Source: CAVTSA01 sp963737225 (GTDB lineage: Bacteria > Chloroflexota > Dormibacteria > Dormibacterales > Dormibacteraceae). Taken from it: a DNA stretch of 64,000 bases. Every line of letters starts with the position of its first letter. Position 1 is the stretch's first letter. The position numbers and the translations under genes were made by a program. A model generated the notes under the pieces. It made no database searches and had not been told where the DNA came from. It worked only from the letters and a program-made list of their open reading frames with translations. Positions 1 to 8,824 of this stretch are shown here, in pieces. Where the stretch lies: contig CAVTSA010000017.1 in NCBI GenBank assembly GCA_963737225.1, forward strand, positions 372,001-436,000, read 5' to 3'.

Positions 1-596
1 CCCCGCAAGCCGGTCGCCAGCGCGGGGTCGTCGTCGGGCGAGAACCCACCGTCCCAGATCAGCGTGTAGTCGGACTTCAGCCGCGCGGCGTTCTGGGCCA
101 GGTAGGTGGGCAGCGACTCGCCCGAGACCTCCTCCTCGCCCTCGATCAGAAACCGGATGTTGACACCCACACCGGACCTGGTCGCGTACTCCGCGGCCTT
201 GAGCGCCGCGAAGTGGTTGTTCTTGTTGTCGGACGAGCCGCGGGCGAACACGTAGCCGTCGCGCACCGTCGGCTCGAAGGGCGGTGTCACCCACTCGTCG
301 AGCGGGTCCGGCGGCTGCACGTCGTAGTGCCCGTAGAGGGTGACCGTCGCCGCTCCCTCGCCGGCACCCCGCCAGTCGGCCTGCAGGACCGGGTTGCCGC
401 CCGGGATCACGTCGGTGATCGTCACGTCGAAGCCGAGTGCGCGCAGCCGTTCCGCGAGCCAGTCGCAGTTGCGCCTGCAGTCCGCCCGGTGCTCCGAGAG
501 GGCGCTCATGGAGGGGATCCTCAGCTCTTCGAAGTACTCCCGCTCGTTCGCTTCACGATCCGCCTCTGCCAGCCGCAACGCTTCTTCGAGTCCCAT
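1..596 (-). CDS. M20 family metallopeptidase (N-terminal part, cut by window edge)
   Basis: Zinc-dependent M20 peptidase/deacylase of the dipeptidase type. The reading frame starts with ATG at 596 and runs off the left edge, giving about 198 residues. Visible motifs are YGHYDVQPP (first zinc His and the Asp that orients it), ARGSSDNKN (bridging Asp) and EGEEEVSGE (general-base Glu pair), in the family order and spacing. No signal peptide is seen, so it is probably cytoplasmic. It is divergent from the DUF503 gene at 657. The C-terminal dimerisation and catalytic half is outside the window. Family assignment is firm; the substrate cannot be named. Confidence 0.85.
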   Translation of the reverse strand, partial: MGLEEALRLAEADREANEREYFEELRIPSMSALSEHRADCRRNCDWLAERLRALGFDVTITDVIPGGNPVLQADWRGAGEGAATVTLYGHYDVQPPDPLDEWVTPPFEPTVRDGYVFARGSSDNKNNHFAALKAAEYATRSGVGVNIRFLIEGEEEVSGESLPTYLAQNAARLKSDYTLIWDGGFSPDDDPALATGLR

Positions 597-656
597 CGCC
601 CAGATTCTGCTCCACGGAGCGACGTCCGCTGCGCGAGGCCGAGCATCCTGGTAGGC

Positions 657-956
657 ATGGCCCAGGGCGTGATCGGTGCCGCTCAGGTGACGCTCCGGCT
701 TCCCGCCTGCCACTCCCTGAAGGAGAAGCGGCAGGTGCTGGCCGGGCTCCTGCGGCGGCTGCGAACCAAGTTCTCGGTGGCCGTCGCCGAGGTGTCCGAC
801 CAGGACCGCTGGCAGCTGGCGGGTGTCGCCGTGGTGTGCGTCTCGACCGATCGCGCCCAGGCGGACCGGGTGCTGGCGTCAGCGCTGGACTTCCTGCGCG
901 CGGGCGAAGGTGACTACCACCTCGCGGACGTGGCGACGGAGCTGATCACGCTCTAG
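657..956 (+). CDS. DUF503 (YlxP-like) family protein
   Basis: Small 99-residue protein of the DUF503 family, usual length about 90-100 residues. The stretch LRLPACHSLKEKRQVLAGLL followed by the EVSDQDRWQLAGVAVVCVS segment is characteristic. The family has a ferredoxin-like alpha/beta fold; in many bacteria it lies near rbfA/infB, but its function is not established. Here it stands alone between a divergent M20 peptidase and a convergent CoA-transferase. The ATG at 657 was chosen because the homologous region begins a few residues after it; longer upstream starts would overlap the M20 gene. Confidence 0.8.
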   Translation: MAQGVIGAAQVTLRLPACHSLKEKRQVLAGLLRRLRTKFSVAVAEVSDQDRWQLAGVAVVCVSTDRAQADRVLASALDFLRAGEGDYHLADVATELITL

Positions 957-1041
957 GCTGTTGAGCGCACCCATCCCCGTTCTCGCGTGGAACCGGGCGT
1001 ATGGGGCTGCTCATGGTGCGGCTTTCGCGTTGAAACCGGGG

Positions 1042-2256
1042 TTACTGGCGTGCGCCGCTGGCGAGCGCCTCGGCCTGCGCCGCGTCGTAGCCGGCCACCT
1101 CACGCAGCACCTCCGCCGTGTGCTCGCCGAGCAGGGGAGGACGCCGGGAGACCTCGAATGGCCGGCCGTCGTAGCGCCAGGGGGCCGACACCTGGCGGAC
1201 CGGTCCCGCGATCGGGTGGTCGACCGTGGTCTCCACCCCCCGGGCGACCGCGAGCGGGTCGGTGAAGGCACCGGCCAGGTCGTGGATCGGGCCGGCCGGC
1301 ACGCCCGCCCGCTGCAGCCGCTCCAACCAGGCCTGCGTGGACGCCGCCGCCAGCCGGTCCTCGATCTCGCGGGCCAGCTCGTCGCGGCGGGCCTGACGGT
1401 CGCCGTTGGTCCCGAAGCGAGCGTCGGCGAGGAGCTCAGGTGCCGCGATGGCGTCGCAGAAACGGGCGAACTGGCCATCCGAGCCGACCGCGATGTTGAG
1501 GTGGCCGTCCTGGGTGGCGAAGGTGCCGTAGGGCGCGATCGTGGCGTGGTGGTTGCCCCCCTGCCCGGGCGTCTCGCCGGTCGCGAAATACCGCCCTCCC
1601 TGGTAGGTCAGCAGGGCCAGCAGCGAATCGTTGAGGGCGACGTCGATGGTGCGCCCGCCGCCTTCCAGATGCCGTCCCACCAGCGCGCCCAGCACCGCGT
1701 GTGCCGCGAACATCCCGGCCGCGATGTCACCGATCGGGACCCCCACTTTCTGCGGGCCGGTGCCGGGTGCCCCGGTCAGGCTCATCAACCCGGACGTGCC
1801 CTGCGCGATCTGGTCGTAGCCCGCCAGCGAGGGCCAGTCCTGGCCGAAGCCCGAGATGGAGGCGTACACCAGCTCCGGCTTCGCGGCGCGCAGCTGCTCG
1901 GGGCCGAGGCCGACGCGGGAGGCGGTGCCGGGACGGAAGTTCTCCACCACCACGTCCGAGGCGAGCGCGAGGATGGTAGCGGCACGCCGGCCGGCGTCGC
2001 TTTTCAGGTCCAGCACCACGCTCCGCTTGTTGCGGTTGACGGAGAGGAAGTAGGAGGACTCGGTTCGCTCGCCCTCACCCATGAAGGGCGGCCCCCAGGC
2101 CCGGGCCTGATCGCCTTCCGGCGGCTCCAGCTTGATCACGTCGGCCCCCAGGTCGGCGAGCACGAGCGTGCAGTAGGGGCCCGCGAGGGCGTGGGTCAGA
2201 TCCAGGACCCGGATCCCCTCCAGGGGCAGCCCCCGGGCATCCGTGCTGTCGGTCAC
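1042..2256 (-). CDS. CaiB/BaiF family III CoA-transferase
   Basis: Formyl-CoA transferase-type enzyme (404 aa) that moves CoA between carboxylic acids. The N-terminus GIRVLDLTHALAGPYCT and the VVVENFRPG segment are family signatures. The catalytic Asp (Asp169 of oxalobacter formyl-CoA transferase) corresponds to Asp177 in VGVPIGDIAAG. The C-terminal PLLGEHTAEVL motif is also present. Translation starts at GTG 2256. The gene is divergent from the HelY helicase about 90 bp upstream, so they may share a promoter region. Substrate acid unknown; the class assignment is firm. Confidence 0.88.
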   Translation of the reverse strand: MTDSTDARGLPLEGIRVLDLTHALAGPYCTLVLADLGADVIKLEPPEGDQARAWGPPFMGEGERTESSYFLSVNRNKRSVVLDLKSDAGRRAATILALASDVVVENFRPGTASRVGLGPEQLRAAKPELVYASISGFGQDWPSLAGYDQIAQGTSGLMSLTGAPGTGPQKVGVPIGDIAAGMFAAHAVLGALVGRHLEGGGRTIDVALNDSLLALLTYQGGRYFATGETPGQGGNHHATIAPYGTFATQDGHLNIAVGSDGQFARFCDAIAAPELLADARFGTNGDRQARRDELAREIEDRLAAASTQAWLERLQRAGVPAGPIHDLAGAFTDPLAVARGVETTVDHPIAGPVRQVSAPWRYDGRPFEVSRRPPLLGEHTAEVLREVAGYDAAQAEALASGARQ

Positions 2257-2348
2257 GACCCCGATGGTGCACCCTTGGGCCCGCTATCCGCGGCCTGGGC
2301 CGCCGCCGGTGCGCGAACCAGGCGCTTCGGCTTCGTAGCATCTGACCC

Positions 2349-4748
2349 ATCGTCACCAGCACCGTCATCGACGAGTTTCAGGACTCCCTGCCCTGGCCCC
2401 TCGACTCCTTCCAGCGCGAGGCGATCCAGAAGCTCGACCAGAATCGCGGCGTCCTGGTCTGCGCCCCCACCTCGTCGGGGAAGACCGTGGTGGCCGACTA
2501 CTGCAACTTCCGGGCCTTGAGCGAGGGGGTGCAGGTCATCTACACCACCCCGCTCAAGGCGCTGAGCAACCAGAAGTACCGCGACTTCTGCTCGGAGCAC
2601 GGCGCCCGGTTGGTCGGACTGGTGACGGGCGAGAACACGGTCAACGAGGGGGCGCCGATCCTGGTCATGACCACCGAGATCCTGCGCAACGTCATCTACG
2701 ACGACCCCGGCCGGCTGGAGGGCGTTCGCTACGTGGTGCTGGACGAGGTCCACTACATCGACGACGAGCCGCGGGGGTCGGTGTGGGAGGAGGTCATCGT
2801 CCAGGCCCCCGAGCACATCAAGTTCGTGGGGCTTTCGGCCACGGTCGGAAACGCACAGGAGCTGGCCGACTGGATGTCCGAGAACCGGGGAACGGTGGCC
2901 ACCGTGCTGCACCCCGAGCGGCCGGTCGAGCTTCGGCTGTGGCTGGGCATGTCGGGCCGCTTCCACCCCCTCTTTGACAAAGCCGGCCAGATCAACCGGA
3001 GCACGTTCGAGCGCGCCGCGCAGGACGAGGAGGCATCCCGCCTGGTCCGCACCTACCGGGGGCTGCCCGGCAACGACCTGCTGCAGGTGATCGGCGAGCT
3101 CGACCGGCGCGACCTCCTCCCCTCGATCTACTTCATCTTCTCCCGCAAGGGGTGCCGCGAGGCGCTGCAGCGCTGCGCCCATCACGGCCTCGACCTCACC
3201 GACGATCGCGAGAAGGCGGAGATCGACGCGTTCGTGAGCGGACGCCTGGCGACGCTGGTCGACGCCGACGAGGCCGCCCTCTTCTCCAAGCTGGTCGACG
3301 CCTCGATGCTGCGCCGCGGCCTGGCCACGCACCACGCGGGCCTGCTTCCCTACCACAAGGAGCTGGTCGAGGAGCTGTTCACGGCCGGCCTGATCAAGGT
3401 CGTGTTCGCCACCGAGACCCTCTCGCTGGGGATCAACATGCCCGCGCGCGCGGTCGTGGTCTCGTCGTTCACCAAGTTCGACGGGATCGACTTCAAGACC
3501 CTCACCACGGGTGAGCTGACACAGCTTATGGGGCGTGCCGGGCGACGCGGCATCGACACGCTGGGCCACGGCATCGTCCTCAAGGAGGCGGACGTCGAGA
3601 TCGCCACCATCTACGAGGTCGCGATGGGCGAGGGCCCGGTGATCGAGTCGAAGTTCCTGCCCAACTACAACATGGCGCTCAACCTGCTGCGCCTCTACAC
3701 ACCGGAGCAGGCCGAGCAGCTGATGGCCCGCTCACTCGGTCAGTTCCAGCGCCGGGTTGCCGGGCATCGCATGGAGGAACGCCTCGAGAACCTCCGCCGG
3801 CGGATCGCGGATCTCGACCTGGATTGGGGGGAGGACGGCTGCCGGCCCGAGGACGTCGCCGGGTACTTCGAGATCGAGGATCGCCTGCGGGGGATCCGGG
3901 CCGAGATCCGCCGCCTCAACCGTGAGGTGGTCCCGGTGCGCCGCCGCGGTCGCGGGCAGGGCGGGTACCAGGGCCGGCCGCACGGGATGGTCGGCCGGCG
4001 CCTCCACCAGCTCGACCAGGAGAAACGGAACCTGCAGGACCAGGAGCACAAGCTTCGGGTCGTCCGTTGTCCCAACTTCGGCGAGCACCTGGCGGCCTAC
4101 GGCGAGCGGCGGACGTTGGAGCGGGATCTGCGCGAGGGCGAGCGCGCGCTGGCCGACCAGGAGGGCGGGCAGGCTCGCAAGTTCCGCGCGCTGTGCCGGG
4201 TCCTGGCCGACACCGGTTTCCTGGCCGGCGAGAAGCCGACCGAGAAAGGTCTTCTGGCATCCCGCGTCTACGGCGAGAACGCGCCCGTGGTGGTGGAGGC
4301 GATCTGGCAGTTGCTGCTGGGCGGTCTGACCGCTTCCGAGCTGTGCTCGGTGCTGGCCCTGCTGGCGACCGAGGATCGGGGCCGGGACCGGGGGCCCCGG
4401 GGTGGGCCGCGCCGCTACCCGACGGCCGCCGTCGCGCAAGCCGCCAAGCAGGTGCGGCAGCTGTGGTTCCACTTCGCCGACCTGGAGCGCGAACAGGGGG
4501 AGCAGAACCTGCGTCCCCTGGCGCACGATTACGTCGACTTCGCCTTCCGGTGGGCGACCGGCGAGCCGATGGACGCGATCCCCCTTCCCGCCTTCGTGGA
4601 CATCGGCGACGCCATCCGCTCGATGAAGAACCTCTACTCGCTCCTGCGCCAGCTGGAGTACGCGGTGCGCGCCGCCGAGCAGCCGCTGGCGGGCGTCGTC
4701 TCCGAAGCCGTGCGGGCGATGGAGCGCGACGTCATCCGCCGGACCTGA
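2349..4748 (+). CDS. helY: HelY/Mtr4-like DExH-box (Ski2-type) helicase
   Basis: Superfamily 2 RNA/DNA helicase of about 799 aa. Motifs counted from 2349: Walker A APTSSGKT (residues 39-46), DEVH box at 132-135, SAT at 163-165, TETLSLGINMPARAVV (motif V) and QLMGRAGRRG from 392 (motif VI). A long arm/DSHCT-like C-terminal region follows, as in mycobacterial HelY. The start is odd: an in-frame TGA lies at 2343-2345, and there is no ATG, GTG or TTG between it and the Walker A motif. A GTG at 2487 would delete Walker A. The segment LPWPLDSFQREAIQ matches the normal HelY N-terminus, so translation must begin near 2349 (ATC), or the 5' end carries a base error. Confidence 0.85.
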   Translation: MVTSTVIDEFQDSLPWPLDSFQREAIQKLDQNRGVLVCAPTSSGKTVVADYCNFRALSEGVQVIYTTPLKALSNQKYRDFCSEHGARLVGLVTGENTVNEGAPILVMTTEILRNVIYDDPGRLEGVRYVVLDEVHYIDDEPRGSVWEEVIVQAPEHIKFVGLSATVGNAQELADWMSENRGTVATVLHPERPVELRLWLGMSGRFHPLFDKAGQINRSTFERAAQDEEASRLVRTYRGLPGNDLLQVIGELDRRDLLPSIYFIFSRKGCREALQRCAHHGLDLTDDREKAEIDAFVSGRLATLVDADEAALFSKLVDASMLRRGLATHHAGLLPYHKELVEELFTAGLIKVVFATETLSLGINMPARAVVVSSFTKFDGIDFKTLTTGELTQLMGRAGRRGIDTLGHGIVLKEADVEIATIYEVAMGEGPVIESKFLPNYNMALNLLRLYTPEQAEQLMARSLGQFQRRVAGHRMEERLENLRRRIADLDLDWGEDGCRPEDVAGYFEIEDRLRGIRAEIRRLNREVVPVRRRGRGQGGYQGRPHGMVGRRLHQLDQEKRNLQDQEHKLRVVRCPNFGEHLAAYGERRTLERDLREGERALADQEGGQARKFRALCRVLADTGFLAGEKPTEKGLLASRVYGENAPVVVEAIWQLLLGGLTASELCSVLALLATEDRGRDRGPRGGPRRYPTAAVAQAAKQVRQLWFHFADLEREQGEQNLRPLAHDYVDFAFRWATGEPMDAIPLPAFVDIGDAIRSMKNLYSLLRQLEYAVRAAEQPLAGVVSEAVRAMERDVIRRT

Positions 4749-4774
4749 CCCCGGTCCCTCCCCGCGCCTTCCGC

Positions 4775-4831
4775 GAGTGCCGGCACTCAGGGTCTGCGGA
4801 GCCTGCGACAGCCCCGAGTGCCGGCGCTCGG
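4775..4831. repeat. REP-like pair of palindromes after helY
   Basis: Two near-identical palindromes lie between the convergent helY and Ddn-type genes. The first, GAGTGCCGGCACTC at 4775-4788, is a perfect 14-bp palindrome. The second, CCGAGTGCCGGCGCTCGG at 4814-4831, has one G:T-type mismatch pair. The exact 14-bp palindrome recurs at 16362-16375, again next to a second stem-loop after a gene end. They could act as a bidirectional terminator and/or belong to a dispersed REP family. Confidence 0.6.
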
Positions 4832-4840
4832 AGGTCTGAG

Positions 4841-5248
4841 CTAGGACTCCCGGTGGAGGACGATCACCGGGATCTGGCGGGTGGTCTTCTCCTGGTAGCC
4901 GGCGAACTGCGGGTACTCCGTCGCCTGCGCCTGGAAGAGGCGGTCCCGCTCCTCGCCGCCGGCTACTCGCGCCGTGACCCCGAACTTCTCCGTCCCCACC
5001 TCCACGGTGGCGCTCGGGTTCGCGATCACGTTGTGGTACCACGCCGGGTTGTCGGGAGCCCCACCCTTGGAGGCGAGGACCACCAGGTCATCTCCGTCCT
5101 TGGTGTACATCAGCGCGTTCAGGCGTTCCGCGCCGGACCGGGCGCCGACCGTGGTCAGCAGCAGCAGCGGTGCCCCTGCGAAGGGCCCCCCCACCTTTCC
5201 CTGGTTGGCGCGGAACTCGTTGACGACCTGCTCGTTGAAGTTGCTCAC
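4841..5248 (-). CDS. Deazaflavin (F420)-dependent nitroreductase family protein (DUF385)
   Basis: 135-residue split-barrel protein of the Ddn/DUF385 family, which reduces substrates with coenzyme F420H2. Diagnostic segments are LLLLTTVGARSGAERLNAL near the N-terminus and KGGAPDNPAWYHNVIANP in the middle, followed by a VEVGTEKFGVTARV strand. Length matches the single-domain family. Starts at GTG 5248. It lies 78 bp downstream of an SDR gene on the same strand and could be co-transcribed with it. F420 use fits the DUF2342 and LLM genes elsewhere in the window. The physiological substrate is unknown. Confidence 0.85.
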   Translation of the reverse strand: MSNFNEQVVNEFRANQGKVGGPFAGAPLLLLTTVGARSGAERLNALMYTKDGDDLVVLASKGGAPDNPAWYHNVIANPSATVEVGTEKFGVTARVAGGEERDRLFQAQATEYPQFAGYQEKTTRQIPVIVLHRES

Positions 5249-5326
5249 GCCAGCCCTAACCGCGCGCCCCTGCCTTCCGATTCCGCATTCCCGCCCTTCC
5301 CGCCCTGGCGCTCACGGGCGCCTGCC

Positions 5327-6106
5327 CTATCCCGACGCATCGCCCCCGCCATCGACGACGATGACCTGGCCGTTCACGTAGCGGGCGGCGTCCGAGAGCA
5401 GGTAGACGGCGGTGCCCGCCAGCTCGTCCGGCTCTCCGATCCTGCCGGTCGGGTTCCGCGCCAGCACCCGCTCCATGATCGCGGGGTTCGACCACAGCGT
5501 CTGGGCGAACCGGGTCCGGAAGACGCCGGGCGCCACGCAGTTGACCCGGACCGTCCCCCGCAGCTCGCTCGCCAGCTGGCGCGTGAGCATGATCACCGCC
5601 GCCTTCGTGATCCCGTAGATCCCCATCATCGGCGCCGGTCGCACCCCGGCCGTGCTCGCCACGTTGAGCACCGCCCCACCGTGGTCGCGCATCCAGGCGC
5701 GCCAGCAGGCTTGGGTGAGCAGAAAGTACCCACGCAGGTTGACCTCGAACGTCTTGTCCCAGGCCCCCGCGTCGGCGTCCAGGAGCGGGCCGAAGTAGGG
5801 GTTGGTGCCGGCGTTGTTGACGAGCAGGTCGACACGTCCATGGCGCTCCATGACGCGCGCCACCAGCGACTCGATCTCGTCGGGGCGGCCCGCGTGCGAG
5901 GCCACGTAGGTCGCCGATCCGGCGCGGATCGACTCCAGACCGGCGGCCGCTACCTCGAGCTCAGGCTCCTTGCGGGCTGACAGCACCACCGTCGCGCCGT
6001 GCCGCACCAGACCGGCCGCGATGGCCAGCCCAAGCCCGCGGCTGCCACCGGTCACCAGGGCGACACGGGACTCCAGCGAGAACTCGGACGGAAGGGGGGC
6101 GGTCAC
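5327..6106 (-). CDS. SDR family NAD(P)-dependent oxidoreductase
   Basis: Classical short-chain dehydrogenase of about 259 aa. It has TGGSRGLG (dinucleotide-binding TGxxxGxG), NNAG, the catalytic Ser in NVASTAG and the YGITK active-site Tyr-x3-Lys, then PGVFRT and a C-terminal NGQVIVVDGG. The frame is open as far as 6232, but GTG 6106 is preferred because it gives the normal SDR N-terminus and avoids overlap with the divergent gene at 6128. Substrate unknown; possibly co-transcribed with the downstream Ddn-type gene. Confidence 0.87.
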   Translation of the reverse strand: MTAPLPSEFSLESRVALVTGGSRGLGLAIAAGLVRHGATVVLSARKEPELEVAAAGLESIRAGSATYVASHAGRPDEIESLVARVMERHGRVDLLVNNAGTNPYFGPLLDADAGAWDKTFEVNLRGYFLLTQACWRAWMRDHGGAVLNVASTAGVRPAPMMGIYGITKAAVIMLTRQLASELRGTVRVNCVAPGVFRTRFAQTLWSNPAIMERVLARNPTGRIGEPDELAGTAVYLLSDAARYVNGQVIVVDGGGDASG

Positions 6107-6127
6107 CTCGCTACCATAACCGGGTCC

Positions 6128-6580
6128 ATGGAGATCCTTTCCACCAAGGCGGCCGACGACATCCTGGCCCGGATCTTCGAAGCCTCGCCCAATCCCAGTC
6201 CACTCGACCAGGCGGAAGAGACGCTGCGCCACCCCAAGCGGGTGATCTACGTCGCGATGTCCAACCGCAACTTCTACTGGCGCTCACACATCCAGAAGTT
6301 CGTCCTCGACTCCGGCCAGGTTCCGGTCAGCCCGTTCATGCTGTTCGACTACTACCTGATCCACACCGTGCCCAAGCACATCGTGCGGGAGGCGATGAAC
6401 AACCTCCTGGCGCGCTGCGACGAGTGCTGGATCTTCGGCCGGATCTCGCTCGGGGTCAAGGTCCAGATCGGCATCGCGAAACGGCTCTCCAAGCCGGTGC
6501 AGTACTACGACATCTCGGAGCTGCCCGAGGCGGTGCTGCCGATCTCGGAGGAGACCGCGGAGGAGGAGCGCCGCGACTGA
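6128..6580 (+). CDS. DUF4406/DUF7768-like (nucleoside 2-deoxyribosyltransferase fold) protein
   Basis: 150-residue protein. After an N-terminal helical stretch it has RVIYVAMSNRNFYWRSHIQKF, then GQVPVSPFMLFDYYL and RCDECWIFGRISLGVKVQIG, with KPVQYY near the end. This pattern (beta-strand, APHLLF-like strand, CDELWVFG strand, GM..EI..A helix) is that of small nucleoside 2-deoxyribosyltransferase-like proteins. The activity is not established. It has no good ribosome site, but TACCAT at 6112-6117 could be a -10 giving an almost leaderless mRNA. It is divergent from the SDR gene. Confidence 0.5.
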   Translation: MEILSTKAADDILARIFEASPNPSPLDQAEETLRHPKRVIYVAMSNRNFYWRSHIQKFVLDSGQVPVSPFMLFDYYLIHTVPKHIVREAMNNLLARCDECWIFGRISLGVKVQIGIAKRLSKPVQYYDISELPEAVLPISEETAEEERRD

Positions 6581-6660
6581 CACGGGTCCCGGGCCGTCGA
6601 GCCCGCCGCTCGCTTTGCCGGCCGGGCGGACCGCCGGCCACCACGTGGGAGGTGAGTGCG

Positions 6661-7473
6661 TTGCGCGTCCACATCATCGGTGACATGGAAGGCGTGGCCG
6701 GGATCGTCAAGTGGGAGCAGACCACCGGGGGGCATTCGCTCTACGAGGAGGGGCGCCGCCTCTACACGGCCGAGATCAACGCCGCGGTGCGGGGCGCGCG
6801 TGCCGGCGGCGCGACCGAGATCGTGGTCATGGACTGCCACGGGGCCGGTGGCCCCTGGAGCTTCAACTCCCTGCTGCCGGAGCACCTGGACCCCGGCTGC
6901 GAGTACGTGGTGCAGGAGCACTGGACGGAGTACACCGGGGCCCTGGAGGCGGGCTGCGACGCGGCGCTGTTCGTCGGCATGCACGCGCGGGCCGGCACCC
7001 GCGACGGCATCCTCAACCACACCGTCTCCGGCGAGTCCTGGCAGAACCTCTGGTTCAACGGCCGGGTGGTCGGAGAGACCGGCATCAACGCCGCCCTCTG
7101 CGGCCACTGGGGCTGCCCCGTGGTCCTGGTGACGGGGGACGCGGCGGTTTGCGAGGAGGCGACCGCCCTGCTCGGGGCCGGGCTCACGAGGGTGCCGGTC
7201 AAGTGGGGCCTGGGGCGGTTCTCGGCGCGCCAGCTGACGCCACAGAAGGCTCGCGAGCTGATCGAGCACGGGGCCCGGCGCGCACTGCAGGACCCGCACG
7301 CGGTGCCGCCTTACGATCCCGGTTCGCCGGTCGAGATCAAGGTCGAGTTCACCCGCACGGAGGCGCTCGACCACTACGCCGCGCGGCAGGCCTGCGAGGT
7401 GGTCGGCGACCGCACGATCGCCGTCCGCGCCGGCGACTGGTGGACCGCCTGGCGCGCCTTCTACCTCTCCTGA
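6661..7473 (+). CDS. M55 family D-aminopeptidase (DppA-like)
   Basis: 270-residue zinc aminopeptidase of the DppA family, which acts on D-amino-acid-containing peptides (peptidoglycan-derived). Metal-ligand motifs are visible: GDMEGVAG at the N-terminus, MDCHG, VGMHARAGT and NHTVSGE. The TTG at 6661 is chosen as start: GGAGG sits eight bases upstream and the protein then begins MRVHIIGDMEG as in homologues; an in-frame GTG at 6652 would overlap that ribosome site. It could help recycle wall peptides. No transporter is adjacent. Confidence 0.85.
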   Translation: MRVHIIGDMEGVAGIVKWEQTTGGHSLYEEGRRLYTAEINAAVRGARAGGATEIVVMDCHGAGGPWSFNSLLPEHLDPGCEYVVQEHWTEYTGALEAGCDAALFVGMHARAGTRDGILNHTVSGESWQNLWFNGRVVGETGINAALCGHWGCPVVLVTGDAAVCEEATALLGAGLTRVPVKWGLGRFSARQLTPQKARELIEHGARRALQDPHAVPPYDPGSPVEIKVEFTRTEALDHYAARQACEVVGDRTIAVRAGDWWTAWRAFYLS

Positions 7474-7506
7474 GGCCCGGGGGCGGCCGGTTGCCCCTCG
7501 AGCCCG

Positions 7507-7659
7507 CTACCGGCGGCGGCGCCGGTCCTCCAGGTCCACGGCCAGGGAGATGCGGTCATCCAGCCGCCACTCCTCTTCCGCCGCCCAGACGCTGGCCAGG
7601 ATCGCCTCGAACTGGGTCGCGAGATCGGGGGTTGACGCCGCCGGGTCGCCGTTGTGCAT
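7507..7659 (-). CDS. Small acidic hypothetical protein
   Basis: Unrecognised 50-residue protein: an acidic helical core (DLATQFEAILASVWAAEEEW) and a C-terminal run of five arginines. The start at ATG 7659 is supported by a GGAGGAGAG ribosome site upstream. It is convergent with the DppA-like gene, which ends 33 bp away. No cysteine clusters or membrane segments. A longer upstream start would add low-complexity sequence, so the short form is preferred. It may be real because of the ribosome site, but no family is assigned. Confidence 0.4.
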   Translation of the reverse strand: MHNGDPAASTPDLATQFEAILASVWAAEEEWRLDDRISLAVDLEDRRRRR

Positions 7660-7797
7660 CGCCTCTCTCCTCCGGTGCGGCGGCGACCGGTGCCGCCGAA
7701 TGGCTTCAGTTTGGCCGGCGATACCCGGGATCAATACGTGTTCATCGCCCAAAATTCAATGCTTTTCCTCAGCACATGCGGACGGTCGAGGTTCGCA

Positions 7798-7828
7798 TTG
7801 AGATGTCCATTTCATCGCCTCGTAATCT
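7798..7828 (+). promoter_or_regulatory. Putative promoter of the htrA-like gene (leaderless)
   Basis: TTGAGA at 7798-7803 and TAATCT at 7823-7828 with a 19-bp spacer. The -10 ends seven bases before ATG 7836, so the transcript would begin at or near the start codon. This fits the absence of a Shine-Dalgarno sequence and an AT-rich local composition. Confidence 0.4.
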
Positions 7829-7835
7829 TGTAATC

Positions 7836-8819
7836 ATGTACGTGACAAACGGTCAGCTCCTCATCTCTCCTGACCTCGACCCGGCCAGGGACGGCGACCT
7901 CGACGCTTACTCGAAGACGGTGAGCGGCGTCGCCGAGCGCCTGCTCCCGGCGGTGGCGAGCGTCCACGTCGGGCGGTCGGACCGCCCTCAGGAAGGCGCC
8001 GGGTCGGCGGTCGCGCTCTCGACCGACGGCCTCCTCGTCACGTCCGCTCACGTGGTGGACGGCGCCACCCGGGGGTCGGCCACCTTCGTCGACGGCAGCG
8101 AGCACACGCTGGAGGTGCTCGGCGCCGACCATCTCTCCGACCTGGCCCTGGCGCGGGCCCAGGGTGCGCGGACCCGGGCGGTCACGATCGGGGACGCCGA
8201 CCGGCTTCGCGTCGGCCAGCTGGTGGTGGCGGTCGGGAATCCGCTCGGCTACTCCGGTTCCGTGACCGCCGGCGTCGTAAGCGGCACCGGACGCTCTCTG
8301 CCCACCCGAGCGGGCAGCCAGCGCCGCATCGTGGAGAACGTGATCCAGACCGACGCCGCACTCAACCCCGGCAACTCCGGGGGCGCGCTCGCTGACGGGG
8401 ACGCCCGGCTCATCGGCATCAACACCGCGGTCGCGGGCGTCGGCCTCGGGCTCGCCGTCCCCATCAACCCGGTGACACTTCGCATCCTGAACGCGCTGCT
8501 GCGCCAGGGTCGCGTCTCGCGCGGCTACCTCGGCATCGCCGGCGGCACGCGGCCGCTGCCACCGGCGGCGGCCGCCCGGCTCGGCCGGCACAACGCGATC
8601 GGGATCATGGAGGTGGTCGCCGGGAGCCCGGCAGACCGCGCCGGGCTGCGCGCCGGCGACCTCATCGTCGAGGTCGGCGGGCGTGCGGTCAGCAAGGCGG
8701 GCGATTTGCAGGACCAGATGGTCGGCACCGCGGTCGGGCAGCCGGTAGAGATCGAGGTCCTGCGCGAGGAGCGGCTCCTCCGGTTCACGGCGGTGCCGGC
8801 GGAGCTCCCCAAGGGCTGA
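7836..8819 (+). CDS. Trypsin-like serine protease with PDZ domain (HtrA/DegP family)
   Basis: 327-residue S1C protease. The catalytic triad is clear: His72 in TSAHVV, Asp102 in SDLALA and Ser181 in PGNSGG. It is followed by GINTAVAGVGLGLAVPI and one C-terminal PDZ domain (SPADRAGLRAGDLIVEVGG). No signal peptide or membrane anchor is evident with the ATG 7836 start, so a cytoplasmic location or an unrecognised export route is possible. ATG 7836 was chosen over upstream in-frame ATGs (7776, 7803) because a -10-like TAATCT lies seven bases before it. Role in protein quality control is inferred from the family. Confidence 0.85.
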   Translation: MYVTNGQLLISPDLDPARDGDLDAYSKTVSGVAERLLPAVASVHVGRSDRPQEGAGSAVALSTDGLLVTSAHVVDGATRGSATFVDGSEHTLEVLGADHLSDLALARAQGARTRAVTIGDADRLRVGQLVVAVGNPLGYSGSVTAGVVSGTGRSLPTRAGSQRRIVENVIQTDAALNPGNSGGALADGDARLIGINTAVAGVGLGLAVPINPVTLRILNALLRQGRVSRGYLGIAGGTRPLPPAAAARLGRHNAIGIMEVVAGSPADRAGLRAGDLIVEVGGRAVSKAGDLQDQMVGTAVGQPVEIEVLREERLLRFTAVPAELPKG

Positions 8820-8824
8820 CATTT

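Noticed and set aside
961..2520. 519-codon open frame on + strand
   Set aside because: Antisense to the well-supported CoA-transferase and lacking any domain pattern.
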